Assembly: GCF_006352065.1 (NCBI RefSeq)
Contig: NZ_CP040915.1
Location: forward strand, 1,178,001-1,242,000
Direction of reading: 5' to 3'
Source: Georgenia yuyongxinii
GTDB lineage: Bacteria > Actinomycetota > Actinomycetes > Actinomycetales > Actinomycetaceae
Length of the DNA stretch: 64,000 bases
The translations under genes and the position numbers were made by a program. The notes beneath the pieces are model-generated. The model did no database searches, was not told the origin of the DNA, and worked only from the letters and a program-made list of their open reading frames with translations. This document shows positions 33,909 through 42,320 of this stretch, piece by piece; position 1 is the first letter of the stretch, and each line of letters begins with the position of its first letter.

Positions 33909-34679
33909 CTACTCACCCAGCCGCTTCATGGTCTCGAGCACACCGTCGCGGGTAGGCGCGGCCAGCTCGTCGACGATCGCGCCGTCGGCCAGGAAGATCA
34001 CACGGTCGGCGTAGGAGGCGGCGACCGGGTCGTGGGTCACCATGACCACCGTCTGACCGAGCGTGTCCACGGCCGAGCGCAGGAACGTCAGCAGCTCGGT
34101 GCCGGTGCGGGAGTCCAGGGCGCCGGTGGGCTCGTCGGCGAAGACCACCTCGGGCCGGGAGACCAGGGCGCGGGCAACGGCGACGCGCTGCTGCTGCCCG
34201 CCCGAGAGCTGGCTGGGGCGGTGTCGCAGGCGGTCGCCGAGCTTGAGGGTGGAGATCACCGTGTCCACCCAGTCCCGGTCGAGGCGGCGGCCCGCCAGGT
34301 CGGCCGGCAGGGAGATGTTCTCCTCCGCAGTCAGGGTCGGCAGGAGGTTGAACGCCTGGAAGACGAATCCGAGGCGGTCGCGGCGCAGCACGGTGCGCTC
34401 GGCGTCGCTGAGAGTGGCGAGGTCGGTGCCGCCGATTAACGCCTGCCCGGAGGACAGTGTGTCCAGGCCGGCGAGGCAATGCATGAGCGTGGACTTGCCG
34501 GAGCCGGACGGGCCCATGATCGCGGTGAAGGCGCCGGGTGCGAAGGAGACGCTCACGCCGTCGAGGGCGACGACGCGTGACTCGGCGTCGGTGCCGTACT
34601 CCTTCCGGGCGTCGAGGACCCGGGCGGCGACGCCGCGCTCGGCGGCGGGGGTGGGTGGGACCAGCGCGGTCTGGCGCAT
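33909..34679 (-). CDS. ABC transporter ATP-binding protein (LolD/MacB class)
   Basis: 256 residues. Walker [22 protein letters not shown]-loop [17 protein letters not shown], signature [20 protein letters not shown], Walker [14 protein letters not shown] and H-loop [15 protein letters not shown]; the ALDSRTG and EPTGALD forms mark the MacB/LolD group. The ATG at 34679 has GAAGGAA before it; a longer frame upstream is not family-like. It lies 3 nt before the permease start, so one operon. A TAGTTT box at about 34748 on the minus strand is a possible -10. Confidence 0.94.
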   Translation of the reverse strand: MRQTALVPPTPAAERGVAARVLDARKEYGTDAESRVVALDGVSVSFAPGAFTAIMGPSGSGKSTLMHCLAGLDTLSSGQALIGGTDLATLSDAERTVLRRDRLGFVFQAFNLLPTLTAEENISLPADLAGRRLDRDWVDTVISTLKLGDRLRHRPSQLSGGQQQRVAVARALVSRPEVVFADEPTGALDSRTGTELLTFLRSAVDTLGQTVVMVTHDPVAASYADRVIFLADGAIVDELAAPTRDGVLETMKRLGE

Positions 34680-34881
34680 GAACGGATTCCTTCGGAGGGT
34701 CGGTGGTGCGCAACGGAGGATCCGGGCCGAACGCCCGGTGCCCAGCCTGAAACTAGGGCCGGGCCGGGGTTGCGCGGATCGGCCGCGGGAGCGAGCTTCG
34801 GAGCGGGCCCTCCGCCTTGAGGTGGAGCGGGTCTCCGCCTCAGGTGCCAGACAGAACCCGATACAAACCCCAACAGGAGTG

Positions 34882-34912
34882 CGAGATGTCATCTCCTCCG
34901 ACAGATGTCACC
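34882..34912 (+). repeat. AGATGTCATCT pair repeat, copy 3
   Basis: CGAGATGTCATCT (unit 34884-34894), spacer CCTCCGAC and AGATGTCACC (34903-34912), 19 bp apart; second unit has one change. It is 18 nt beyond the stop of the minus-strand gene at 34930, this time in the opposite orientation to that gene. Confidence 0.75.
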
Positions 34913-34929
34913 CCGCCCGTACGGCCGGG

Positions 34930-35706
34930 TCAGACGTTGACGTGATCAGCGTCGGACTGCAGCGAGTCCCCGGGAAGAATCGTGAGCGCTTCGAGGTCGG
35001 GGGCGGCAAGGACCGCGCCGATCGTCTCCGCCGTGCCGGCGACCAGGGTGGAGTCGAAGTCGACCTCGGTGGCCACGCACCAGGCGTGGTCGGCAGGCCA
35101 GAACAGGCTGGGTGACTGCGTCCACGGGACCCTCGCGCCGTCGTACCGCGCGAGCTCGGTCATCGCGTCGAGCGGCCCGCGGAACACCCGATACTCGCGG
35201 CCGGGCAGCTCAAGGGGCTGCGCGGGCGGGTAGAGAGCGGGCAGCTGCTCGACGGCGCTCGTCCCGCCGTCGGTCAGCGTGAGGCGGGTGCTGGCACCGT
35301 TGTGCGATCCCCAGCCCTCCCACATCGCGAAGTAGCAGTCGTCGGGGGCGGCGGTGTGCGTGGCGAGCAGGTCGACCAGTGCCTCGAGGGCGGGGAGCGG
35401 GAGGTTCCCCTCGGGTGGTTCGCCGCCCTGCCACAGCTCGGAGTCGTGCGCGTAGGGGTCGTCCGCGCCGATGAGGGCGTGCCACTGCACGGTGGGGTGC
35501 ACGCGCCGGCCGGTGAGCCGGGCGACGTCGGCCCACGTGGAGTAGCCGTCGCCGTCGTCCCGCGCGACCGGGTGAAGGACCCTTGCGTAGGCGGGGTAGC
35601 CGTCCGGTGCGACGCCGGTGACTCGGCCCCACCCGCCGGTGAGGCGGTCGGTGAGCCAGGCGGCCGGGGTGAGGTCGTCGACGATCTGCACCTTGTCTGT
35701 CCACAT
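34930..35706 (-). CDS. Conserved hypothetical protein
   Basis: 258 residues, acidic and Trp-rich, no membrane segment or signal. Starts [20 protein letters not shown], with [40 protein letters not shown] and [20 protein letters not shown]. The pattern W..ADHAWCV..EVD..ST is a conserved feature of a family of actinobacterial proteins without assigned function; I cannot name a domain with certainty. The ATG at 35706 lies 32 nt after the tRNA-Leu 3' end, so it may be cotranscribed with the tRNA. Confidence 0.75.
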   Translation of the reverse strand: MWTDKVQIVDDLTPAAWLTDRLTGGWGRVTGVAPDGYPAYARVLHPVARDDGDGYSTWADVARLTGRRVHPTVQWHALIGADDPYAHDSELWQGGEPPEGNLPLPALEALVDLLATHTAAPDDCYFAMWEGWGSHNGASTRLTLTDGGTSAVEQLPALYPPAQPLELPGREYRVFRGPLDAMTELARYDGARVPWTQSPSLFWPADHAWCVATEVDFDSTLVAGTAETIGAVLAAPDLEALTILPGDSLQSDADHVNV

Positions 35707-35738
35707 GCCGCCATGGTGGCAGCACCGACAAGGATGGG

Positions 35739-35820
35739 TGCGCGAGAGGGGACTCGAACCCCTACGCCCGAAGGCACCAGGACCTAAACCTGGCGCGGCT
35801 GCCAATTACGCCACTCGCGC
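35739..35820 (-). tRNA. tRNA-Leu (anticodon TAG)
   Basis: An 82-nt cloverleaf on the minus strand: acceptor GCGCGAG/CTCGCGC, anticodon stem CCAGG/CCTGG around TTTAGGT (TAG), a long class-II variable arm (GTGCCTTCGGGCG) as required for Leu, and T-loop GGTTCGAGTC. CCA is not encoded. Confidence 0.93.
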
Positions 35821-35852
35821 TCGCGCCCCAGCGTAGTGGGGCTGTCGGGACG

Positions 35853-36329
35853 TCAGGCGTCGACGCCCAGCAGCTTGCGCAGCCGGGCCACGTGGCCGGT
35901 GGCGCGCACGTTGTACTGCGCCTCGGTGACGGTGCCGTCCGGTGCCACCACCACGGTGGACCGGATGACGCCGACGTAGGTCTTGCCGTAGTTCTGCTTC
36001 TCGCCCCACGCGTCGTAGGCCTCGAGCACCTGGTGCTCGGGGTCGGACGCGAGGGGGAAGGTCAGGCCCTCGTCGGCGGCGAACTTGGCGAGCTTGGCGG
36101 GCGGGTCGGGGGAGATGCCCACGACGGCGTAGCCCGCGCCCTGGAGAGAGGCGAGGCTGTCGCGGAAGTCGCAGGCCTCCTTCGTGCATCCCGGGGTGCC
36201 GGCGGCGGGGTAGAAATAGACGACGACGCCTTCTGTGGCGGCGCGGCGCAGGGCGGCCAGGCTCACCTCGCCGTCGGCGGTGGGCAGCGTGAAGTCGGGG
36301 GCGGTGTCGCCGGGGGTGAGGCGCGTCAT
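35853..36329 (-). CDS. bcp: Thioredoxin-dependent peroxiredoxin, PrxQ/Bcp type (copy 1)
   Basis: 158 residues. Reduces hydroperoxides with thioredoxin. FYPAAGTPGCTKEACDFRDS carries peroxidatic Cys and, five residues on, the resolving Cys (CxxxxC), the PrxQ arrangement. Start LTPGDTAPDFTLPTADGEVS and later GIRST-type VGVIRSTVVVAPDGTV are usual. It follows a paralogous gene 30 nt upstream and precedes tRNA-Leu by 32 nt, all on the minus strand. Confidence 0.93.
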   Translation of the reverse strand: MTRLTPGDTAPDFTLPTADGEVSLAALRRAATEGVVVYFYPAAGTPGCTKEACDFRDSLASLQGAGYAVVGISPDPPAKLAKFAADEGLTFPLASDPEHQVLEAYDAWGEKQNYGKTYVGVIRSTVVVAPDGTVTEAQYNVRATGHVARLRKLLGVDA

Positions 36330-36359
36330 GGGGGTCTCCGAGAGCTCGAAAGGGTGGGG

Positions 36360-36860
36360 TCAGGGCCGGACGGCGGCGTCGACCGGCTCAAGCACACCGA
36401 GCTCGGCGCGCAGGGTGCGCACGTGCCCGTCGGCGGCCACGTCGTACCAGGCGAGCCGGAGCGTTCCGTCGGGGTTCACCACGAAGGTCGATCGGTGTAC
36501 GCCGTCGAAGGTGCGGTCACCGAAGGTGAGCGGACCCCAGGTGCCGTACGCCTCGGCGACCGTGTGGTCGGCATCCGAGGCGAGCGGGAAGGTCAGGTGC
36601 TGGTCCGCCGCGAACGCCTCGAGGTCTTCGACCGGATCCGCCGAGACGCCGACGACGCCGAACCCGGCGCCGCGGAGGGAGGCGAGGTTGTCGCGGAAGT
36701 CGCACGCCTCGGTGGTGCACCCGGGCGTGGCCGCCTTCGGGTAGAAGTACACGACCACCCCGCGCTCGTGCGCCGCACGCAGCTCAGCGAGGGAGACCTG
36801 CCCGCCGCCCGCGACGGGCAGGGTGAAGTCCGGGGCGACGTGGGACGGGTGCAGGGGCAT
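36360..36860 (-). CDS. Peroxiredoxin, PrxQ/Bcp-like (copy 2)
   Basis: 166 residues, paralogue of the next gene. The active-site stretch FYPKAATPGCTTEACDFRDN keeps both Cys of the CxxxxC pair. Differences cluster in the C-terminal half (YGTWGPLTFGDRTFDGVHRS, then FVVNPDGTLRLAWYDV), so substrate or reductant preference may differ. The ATG at 36860 is chosen because GGAGGA lies 3-4 nt before it. Tandem with bcp, probably one message. Confidence 0.9.
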   Translation of the reverse strand: MPLHPSHVAPDFTLPVAGGGQVSLAELRAAHERGVVVYFYPKAATPGCTTEACDFRDNLASLRGAGFGVVGVSADPVEDLEAFAADQHLTFPLASDADHTVAEAYGTWGPLTFGDRTFDGVHRSTFVVNPDGTLRLAWYDVAADGHVRTLRAELGVLEPVDAAVRP

Positions 36861-37055
36861 GGATCCTCCGATGGTGGGCGTGCGGATCCATCTTGTCATC
36901 ACCTACTGGAATACGTCAGGCATGCTCCGGAATCCGCGGGTGGGCCGCGCACCGGCACCTGGACAACATCTTCGCCGTGTCTTGACGGTCACACCGAGCG
37001 GCCGCGCCCAAGGCGTCTCGCTCGCCCTCGTGGAGCCCGATCCGACGACGCCCGG

Positions 37056-37994
37056 CTAGCGTCGCCCTGACCGCCTGACGCACCGGAAACCGATGTGCGT
37101 CGTCGCCGAGTCCTCCGACTCCGGTGACCGAGCCGCGGGCCGGTAGCGCTCGCAATACTCGGGGGCGCAAAGATGGGAGCCGCCCTTGAGCGTCCGCGCG
37201 ACGCCGGTTGCCGGCCGGGCCACCGGCTGGAGCGGAAGGCCGACCGTCGCGGGGCTGCAGCAGGAGGGCACGACGTGCGTGGAGGCGTAGGGGGTGGTGG
37301 TCCACTCCCAGACGTTTCCGATCATGTCAGCAAGGCCGAAACCGTTCGGGGGGAAGCTTCCGACCGGTGACGTCCCGAACCAGCCGTCGGCACCTGTGTT
37401 GTCGTACGGGAAACGTCCCTGCCAGGTGTTGGCCATGAGAGTGCCGCGGGGTCTGAGCTCTTCGCCCCATGCGTAGGTCGCCCCGTCGAGCCCGCCACGG
37501 GCGGCGTACTCCCACTCCGCCTCGGTCGGCAGGAACGCGCCCGCCCAGGACGCGTACGCGGCGGCATCCTCGTAGCTCACCTGTACCACTGGGTGGTCGG
37601 CCTTGTCGTCGATGCCGCTGCCTGGTCCGTGCGGTGTCCGCCAGGTTGCCCCAGCCCGCCAGTCCCACCACTGCCGCCAGAGGGTGAGGTTCACCGGGCC
37701 GGGCGTGCCGACGAACACAACGGAGCCGGGCGCAAGGTCTTCCGCGGCGGCACCGGGAACGAGGGCGGGGTCGACGGGCCGCTCGGCAACGGTGACATAA
37801 CCAGTGGCCCCGACGAACCTGGCGAAGTCGGCGTTGGTGACCGGATTTACGTCGATCTCGAACCCCGGCACCGTGCGGTCGTGCACGGGTCCCTCGTCGG
37901 AGTAGTGCCCCGTCGCGCCCATCCGGAACCGTCCGGCGGGGATACGGATCATGCCGTCGGACGTCACTGGGCCATGTTGGCTGCTCGCCCTCAT
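37056..37994 (-). CDS. Formylglycine-generating enzyme (sulfatase-modifying factor, SUMF1/FGE family)
   Basis: 312 residues. FGE oxidises the active-site Cys of sulfatases to formylglycine using copper and O2. The family blocks are GMIRIPAGRFRMGATGHYSD, EGPVHDRTVPGFEIDVNPVT, ADHPVVQVSYEDAAAYASW, LPTEAEWEYAARGGLDG, NVWEWTTTPYA and GGSHLCAPEYCERYRPAARS. The last contains the catalytic Cys pair (CxxxxC) and Arg-Tyr-Arg of true FGE rather than other SUMF1-fold proteins. The ATG at 37994 follows GGGAGGA. Its evident client is the CSPTR-type sulfatase 0.8-3.1 kb away, transcribed in the same direction. Confidence 0.92.
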   Translation of the reverse strand: MRASSQHGPVTSDGMIRIPAGRFRMGATGHYSDEGPVHDRTVPGFEIDVNPVTNADFARFVGATGYVTVAERPVDPALVPGAAAEDLAPGSVVFVGTPGPVNLTLWRQWWDWRAGATWRTPHGPGSGIDDKADHPVVQVSYEDAAAYASWAGAFLPTEAEWEYAARGGLDGATYAWGEELRPRGTLMANTWQGRFPYDNTGADGWFGTSPVGSFPPNGFGLADMIGNVWEWTTTPYASTHVVPSCCSPATVGLPLQPVARPATGVARTLKGGSHLCAPEYCERYRPAARSPESEDSATTHIGFRCVRRSGRR

Positions 37995-38306
37995 GGAGTC
38001 CTCCCTCGTAACGGGTGACCGTCGCGCCGTTGGCGATGCCGGCCGGGTCATCAGGTACGGGTCCTGTCTTGCACGCCCTCTGCTGGCGACCGCGGTCCAG
38101 AGCCCCCTGCCGGCGACCGCGGTCCCGGCCGGCACTCGAGCCGCCCTGGCGAGGCCTGTGGTTTCCCGCCCGTGTCGCCATGATCCCTCGCCGCTGCGCT
38201 TGAGCGGTCCGACGGCCTGCGAATCCCCGCTGCAGGGTCATCCATGGCGGGTGACGCCCGTTCCAACCAGCGGTTCTATGGTCGGATGGCAACGTAGGAG
38301 GCGGTC
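37995..38306. other. Divergent intergenic region between FGE gene and LapA-like gene
   Basis: 312 bases with no supportable gene. It contains the duplicated palindrome described at 38085-38125 and ribosome sites at each edge (GGGAGGA for FGE, TAGGAGG for the LapA-like gene). Promoter boxes are not clear. Confidence 0.5.
38085..38125. repeat. Direct repeat of GGCGACCGCGGTCC containing the palindrome GACCGCGGTC
   Basis: Exact 14-bp copies at 38085-38098 and 38112-38125, 27 bp apart. Each contains a perfect 10-bp palindrome. Placement between divergent genes suggests a pair of binding sites. Confidence 0.55.
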
Positions 38307-38600
38307 ATGGCCCAGCAGAGCCCCAGCCCCGCAAGCACTCCTGGAACTGGCGGCGGGCGCACCAAAGCCGGACTGAGCGGCGCGATGCTCGCCACGCTCG
38401 CCGGCGGCGGGCTGCTCCTCGTGTTCATCCTGCAGAACCGCGACGACGTCACACTGCAGTTCCTCGTCTGGAGCTTCACCTGGCCGATGTGGCTGTTCAC
38501 CATCGTGGTGGCCGTACTCGGGTCGCTCGTGTGGATCGGGCTCGGCCTCATGCGGCGTCACCGCCGCCGTGTGGCGAGGCGGGACGCCCGAGGCGACTGA
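38307..38600 (+). CDS. LapA-like (DUF1049) small membrane protein
   Basis: 97 residues, two membrane helices (AMLATLAGGGLLLVFILQNR and WLFTIVVAVLGSLVWIGLGL) joined by DDVTLQFLVWSFTWP, the NxxxVxLxFL...WP pattern of the LapA/YciS family, and a strongly basic tail (RRHRRRVARRD). Ribosome site TAGGAGG, spacing 6. In enterobacteria LapA helps regulate lipopolysaccharide synthesis; what actinobacterial members do is unknown. Opposite in direction to FGE and the sulfatase, so it interrupts that pair. Confidence 0.85.
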   Translation: MAQQSPSPASTPGTGGGRTKAGLSGAMLATLAGGGLLLVFILQNRDDVTLQFLVWSFTWPMWLFTIVVAVLGSLVWIGLGLMRRHRRRVARRDARGD

Positions 38601-38770
38601 CCCGCAGCACCCGGCACCCGGCGGAGGTGCTGCGGTCACGCCGCGCCCTGCCGCGGGCTCGCCCATGGTCGGCAGCGACACGACGCAGAACGGACACGCT
38701 CCGACGACGTTTCCCGGGACATGTCGGTACGCCCTCCACCTCGATCGAAGAGCGGTCGCGCAGATCCCGA

Positions 38771-41134
38771 CTAGTCCCGTGCCATGAGGACGCGCAGGTC
38801 GGCCTCGTCGTCCGAGATCAGCTCGCCCGCGAGATCGACGGCAACCTGGTGGATCGTGCCGGTGAAGGCGAAGGGGGGCTTGTACTCCGCAGCCGGGGCG
38901 CCGAAGTCGGACCCGCAGCTCAGGCCCTCCAGCTCGAACAGCAGCGGTGTGGTGTACGGGAACTCGGCAGCGCCCACCAGGGCGCCGTCGACGTAGAGCT
39001 GCGCGCGTCCCGGCACCCCCTTGCCGTGCGGGATGTCCGGGTCGCCGGTTGGCTCGAACTCGTAGCGCAGCACGTGGTGGCCCTCGGTGAGCCCCCCGTC
39101 CTCGGAACTCACCTCGAAATGGTCGAGACCGACGTAGTTGTACAGGAAGATGAGCCGGCCGTCCTTGACGTAGAAGCTGTACCCGCCGGCGTCGCCGCCC
39201 TGGGCCAGCAGCACACCTTCCGCGCCACCCGCCGGGATCTCGACGTCCGCCTCGATGGAGTACGCGCGGTTGTAGATCGGGGGCGCCGCGAACGGGGGCA
39301 CCACCGACCCGCCGGGGTAGTACACGAACCGGCTACGCGGCTTCGATGTCTGTGGGCGCGCGGTGGCAAGCCTGGCCTGGGCCGACCCGTCTAGCGGCAG
39401 CACCTTGTACTTTGCCGCCTCAGCCCACCAGCGGGAGACGAGGTCACGCAGGATCTGCGGATGGTCGGCGGCGACGTCACGGGACTCGGTGGGATCGTCG
39501 CTCATCCGGTAGAGCTCCCAGCCGGTTCGGTCAAGCTCCTCGAGCACGTCGGGCGTGATGGGGCTGCCGAACGAGCGGCCGCTCCGGCTCGCCGTCGTGA
39601 AGTCCGGTCCCGGCCAGGGGCACACCGCCCGCCAGCCGTCGTGGTAGATCGAGCGGTGGCCGAACATCTCGAAGTACTGGGTCACGTGCTGCGAGGGGGC
39701 GCCCGCCCCATCGAAGGTGCTGGCTAGGCTGACGCCCTCCAGGGGCGTCTGCGGCACACCGCGGACCGTCTCCGGCGGCTGGACTCCGAGCGCATCGAGC
39801 ACCGTGGGAACCATGTCGATCGCGTGCGCGTACTGCGTGCGGACCTCCCCCCGTGCCGCTATCCCGGCCGGCCAAGCGAGGACGAAGGGGTCCGTCGAGC
39901 CGCCGCGGTAGGTCTCTCGCTTCCATCGCCGGAACGGCGTGTCGCCGGCCCACGCCCAGCCCCAGGCGTAGTGGTTGTAGGAGGACGGCCCGCCGAGGTC
40001 GTCGATGTGCGCGAGATTGTCCTCGAAGCTCTCCGGCACCATGTTGAAGAAGCGCATCTCGTTGAACGAGCCCGTGGCACCGCCCTCGGCGGAGGCGCCG
40101 TTGTCGGAGATGATCATGATGAGCGTGTTGTCGAGCTCACCGATCTGCTCGAGCGTATCGAGGAGCCGCCCGAAGTGGTGGTCCGCGTGCGTGACGAACC
40201 CGGCGAACACCTCCATCATCCGCGCGTAGAGGCGCCGCTCGTCCGCCGAGAGCGTCGACCACTCGGGGACGTCCGGGTCCCGGGGCGACAGCTGGGCGTC
40301 GGCGGGGAGCAGACCCATCCTCTTCTGGCGCCCGAGGACCGTCTCACGGTAGGCGTCCCAGCCCCCCTCGAACCGGCCCCGGTACCGGTCCGCCCACTCC
40401 TTGGCAACGTGGTGCGGCGCATGCCCGCACCCGGTGGCGTAGTACATGAAGAACGGCTTCTCAGGCGCGTTGACGTGCGCGTCGAGCAGGAACGTGATTG
40501 CGTGGTCAGCAAGGTCCTCGCTGAGGTGGTAACCCTCGTCGGGGCTCCGTGGTGCGGGGATCGGGGAGTTGTCCAGCGTCAGATCGGGATACCACTGGTT
40601 GGTCTCACCGCCGAGGAACCCGTAGAAGCGCTCGAACCCGCGGCCGAGCGGCCAGCGGTGAAAGGGTCCAGCCGCCGTGTTCTCCTCCGACGGCGAGAGG
40701 TGCCACTTGCCCAGGCAGAACGCGTTGTACCCCGCGGGCACCAACATCTCAGGCAGCATGCCGTTCTCGAACGGCATGCGGCCGTCATAGCCCGGGTACC
40801 CGGTCGCGAGCTCCATGATGCAGGCGACACCGCTCGAATGGTGGTTGCGACCAGTGAGGATGCTCGCCCTCGTGGGCGAGCACAGCGCGGTGGTGTGCAT
40901 GTTCGCGTAGCGCAGCCCGGCCGCGGCTACCCGGTCGATGTTCGGCGTGTCGACCAGCCCACCGAAGCAGCCGAGCTGGCCGTACCCGACGTCGTCGAGC
41001 ACGAAGAACAGAACGTTCGGTGCGCCGTCCGCAGCGCGCGCCGGTGCCGGCCAGGCTGGGCTCGACTCATGGACCGTGCGCCCGATCGTGCCGGGGAACT
41101 CGCCACCGGGAGGGTACTCAACGAGATCGCTCAT
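38771..41134 (-). CDS. Arylsulfatase (type I, formylglycine-dependent)
   Basis: 787 residues, hydrolyses sulfate esters. PNVLFFVLDDVGYGQLGCFG gives the metal-binding Asp pair, and TTALCSPTRASILTGRNHHS is the sulfatase signature CxPxRxxxLTGR with Cys85 to be converted to formylglycine. Later VTHADHHFGRLL, TLIMIISDNGASAEGG (metal-binding Asp-Asn) and YFEMFGHRSIYHDGWRAVC are of the large arylsulfatase A-like group. A C-terminal beta-rich region of about 200 residues (EGVLLAQGGDAGGYSFYVKD) is the extension typical of this subgroup. No signal peptide is visible in the first 40 residues, so it is probably cytoplasmic. ATG with AGGAGCG before it. The substrate is not known. Confidence 0.93.
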   Translation of the reverse strand: MSDLVEYPPGGEFPGTIGRTVHESSPAWPAPARAADGAPNVLFFVLDDVGYGQLGCFGGLVDTPNIDRVAAAGLRYANMHTTALCSPTRASILTGRNHHSSGVACIMELATGYPGYDGRMPFENGMLPEMLVPAGYNAFCLGKWHLSPSEENTAAGPFHRWPLGRGFERFYGFLGGETNQWYPDLTLDNSPIPAPRSPDEGYHLSEDLADHAITFLLDAHVNAPEKPFFMYYATGCGHAPHHVAKEWADRYRGRFEGGWDAYRETVLGRQKRMGLLPADAQLSPRDPDVPEWSTLSADERRLYARMMEVFAGFVTHADHHFGRLLDTLEQIGELDNTLIMIISDNGASAEGGATGSFNEMRFFNMVPESFEDNLAHIDDLGGPSSYNHYAWGWAWAGDTPFRRWKRETYRGGSTDPFVLAWPAGIAARGEVRTQYAHAIDMVPTVLDALGVQPPETVRGVPQTPLEGVSLASTFDGAGAPSQHVTQYFEMFGHRSIYHDGWRAVCPWPGPDFTTASRSGRSFGSPITPDVLEELDRTGWELYRMSDDPTESRDVAADHPQILRDLVSRWWAEAAKYKVLPLDGSAQARLATARPQTSKPRSRFVYYPGGSVVPPFAAPPIYNRAYSIEADVEIPAGGAEGVLLAQGGDAGGYSFYVKDGRLIFLYNYVGLDHFEVSSEDGGLTEGHHVLRYEFEPTGDPDIPHGKGVPGRAQLYVDGALVGAAEFPYTTPLLFELEGLSCGSDFGAPAAEYKPPFAFTGTIHQVAVDLAGELISDDEADLRVLMARD

Positions 41135-41378
41135 CGACGCTCCTGGATCGGGAGGGTTGCACGAGGCGGATGGCGCGACTATCAGCCGTGCCGCTGCACG
41201 GGGCATCATCCGGCCGGGGTGACTGGCTCCCGCGTCGCCCTTCCCGCTACGACTGGCGACCGGCGGGGGACGGCGCCTGCCGCGTACGCGGTGGGAGGCC
41301 GGCAGGAACAGTCCGTGCAACGTGACGCATGTCGCCCGGGGTGACCGGAGCCTGGCTGCTGGGCGTGTACGACGAAAG

Positions 41379-41402
41379 GTCCCCGCCCCACGGAGCGGGG
41401 AC
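41379..41402 (-). terminator. Terminator after tRNA-Lys
   Basis: GTCCCCGC (41379-41386) pairs with GCGGGGAC (41395-41402), extended by AAGG/CCTT flanks. Read on the minus strand it follows tRNA-Lys by about 15 nt and ends in CTTTCGT. Confidence 0.65.
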
Positions 41403-41417
41403 GAGGACCTTCGGGAG

Positions 41418-41490
<73 letters not shown>

Positions 41491-41620
41491 TCGGCGCCTG
41501 CGGAACTCTGCCCCGGCGCGAGTTGAAACATTACCGCACCCGTCGGAGGCCCTCAAACTCCAGGGGTACCCGCGGCCGGGTGACATCAGGCACACCGGCG
41601 TCTGGGGGAGGGCATGTCAG

Positions 41621-41642
41621 TCGCGGAGCGGATGACATGTCG
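41621..41642 (-). repeat. Degenerate AGATGTCATCT repeat, copy 4
   Basis: Read on the minus strand, CGACATGTCATCCGCTCCGCGA matches the first unit and spacer of the consensus CGAGATGTCATCTTCTCCGCGA with three or four changes; the second unit is decayed (CTGACATG). It begins 16 nt after the metI stop, oriented with metI. Confidence 0.5.
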
Positions 41643-41657
41643 CGAGCAAGTCGCGGG

Positions 41658-42320
41658 TCAGCGGTGCAGCACCTTCCGGGCGAGGTAGTTGCCGAGGAAC
41701 TGCACCGCCTGAACGAGGGCCACGATGACCAGCACCGTGATCCACACCGTCACCCAGTCGAAACGCTGATAGCCCTGCGTCAGGGCGAAGTTCCCGAGGC
41801 CGCCACCGCCGACGATGCCGGCCAGGGCGGACATGTCCACGACCGCGACGAAGATGAACGTGTAGCCCAGGATCAGCGGGGCGAGCGCCTCCGGGATGAC
41901 CACCGTGCAAATGATCCGCAGCGGGGACGCGCCCATGGACCGGGCAGCCTCGATCAGGCCCGGGTCGAGCGCCACGAGGTTCTGCTCGACGATCCGTGAG
42001 GTGGCGAAGGACGCCATGATCGCCGCCGGCACGATGAAAGCGTCCGTGCCGATACGTGAGCCGGTGATCAGGATCGTCAGTGGACCCATCGCCGTCAGGA
42101 AGATGACGAACGGGATCGGCCGCACGAAGTTCACGAGCACGTTGAGGAACGTGAACACCGCGTTGTTCGCGAACAGCCCGCCCTTGCGGGTGGTGTACAG
42201 CGCCAGGCCCAGGACGAGGCCCACCAGACCACCCACGCCCAGGGCGACGGCGACGATGTAGATCGTCTCGCCGAAAGCCTCGAGGAACACCTGCCAGTCT
42301 TCGGCCCAGTCGAACTTCAT
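41658..42320 (-). CDS. metI: Methionine ABC transporter permease MetI
   Basis: 220 residues, five or more membrane helices (ETIYIVAVALGVGGLVGLVL, ANNAVFTFLNVLVNFVRPIP, and others). The EAA loop reads EAARSMGASPLRIICTVVIP, the contact site for MetN. The late stretch YTFIFVAVVDMSALAGIVGG with GGGLGNFAL is characteristic of MetI. The ATG overlaps the metN stop (ATGA). Third gene of a metQ-metN-metI operon. Confidence 0.95.
   Translation of the reverse strand: MKFDWAEDWQVFLEAFGETIYIVAVALGVGGLVGLVLGLALYTTRKGGLFANNAVFTFLNVLVNFVRPIPFVIFLTAMGPLTILITGSRIGTDAFIVPAAIMASFATSRIVEQNLVALDPGLIEAARSMGASPLRIICTVVIPEALAPLILGYTFIFVAVVDMSALAGIVGGGGLGNFALTQGYQRFDWVTVWITVLVIVALVQAVQFLGNYLARKVLHR

Noticed and set aside
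31251-34439. Plus-strand frame of 1062 codons opposite the FtsX/ATPase genes
   Set aside because: Antisense to two clear ABC genes; sequence is low-complexity Gly/Asp/His with no domain.
36906-36925. AATACGTCAGGCATGC resembles AATACGTCAGACAT near the GntR operator at 4614-4627
   Set aside because: It shares the flank but lacks the GATGTC half of the palindrome, so it is not counted as an operator.
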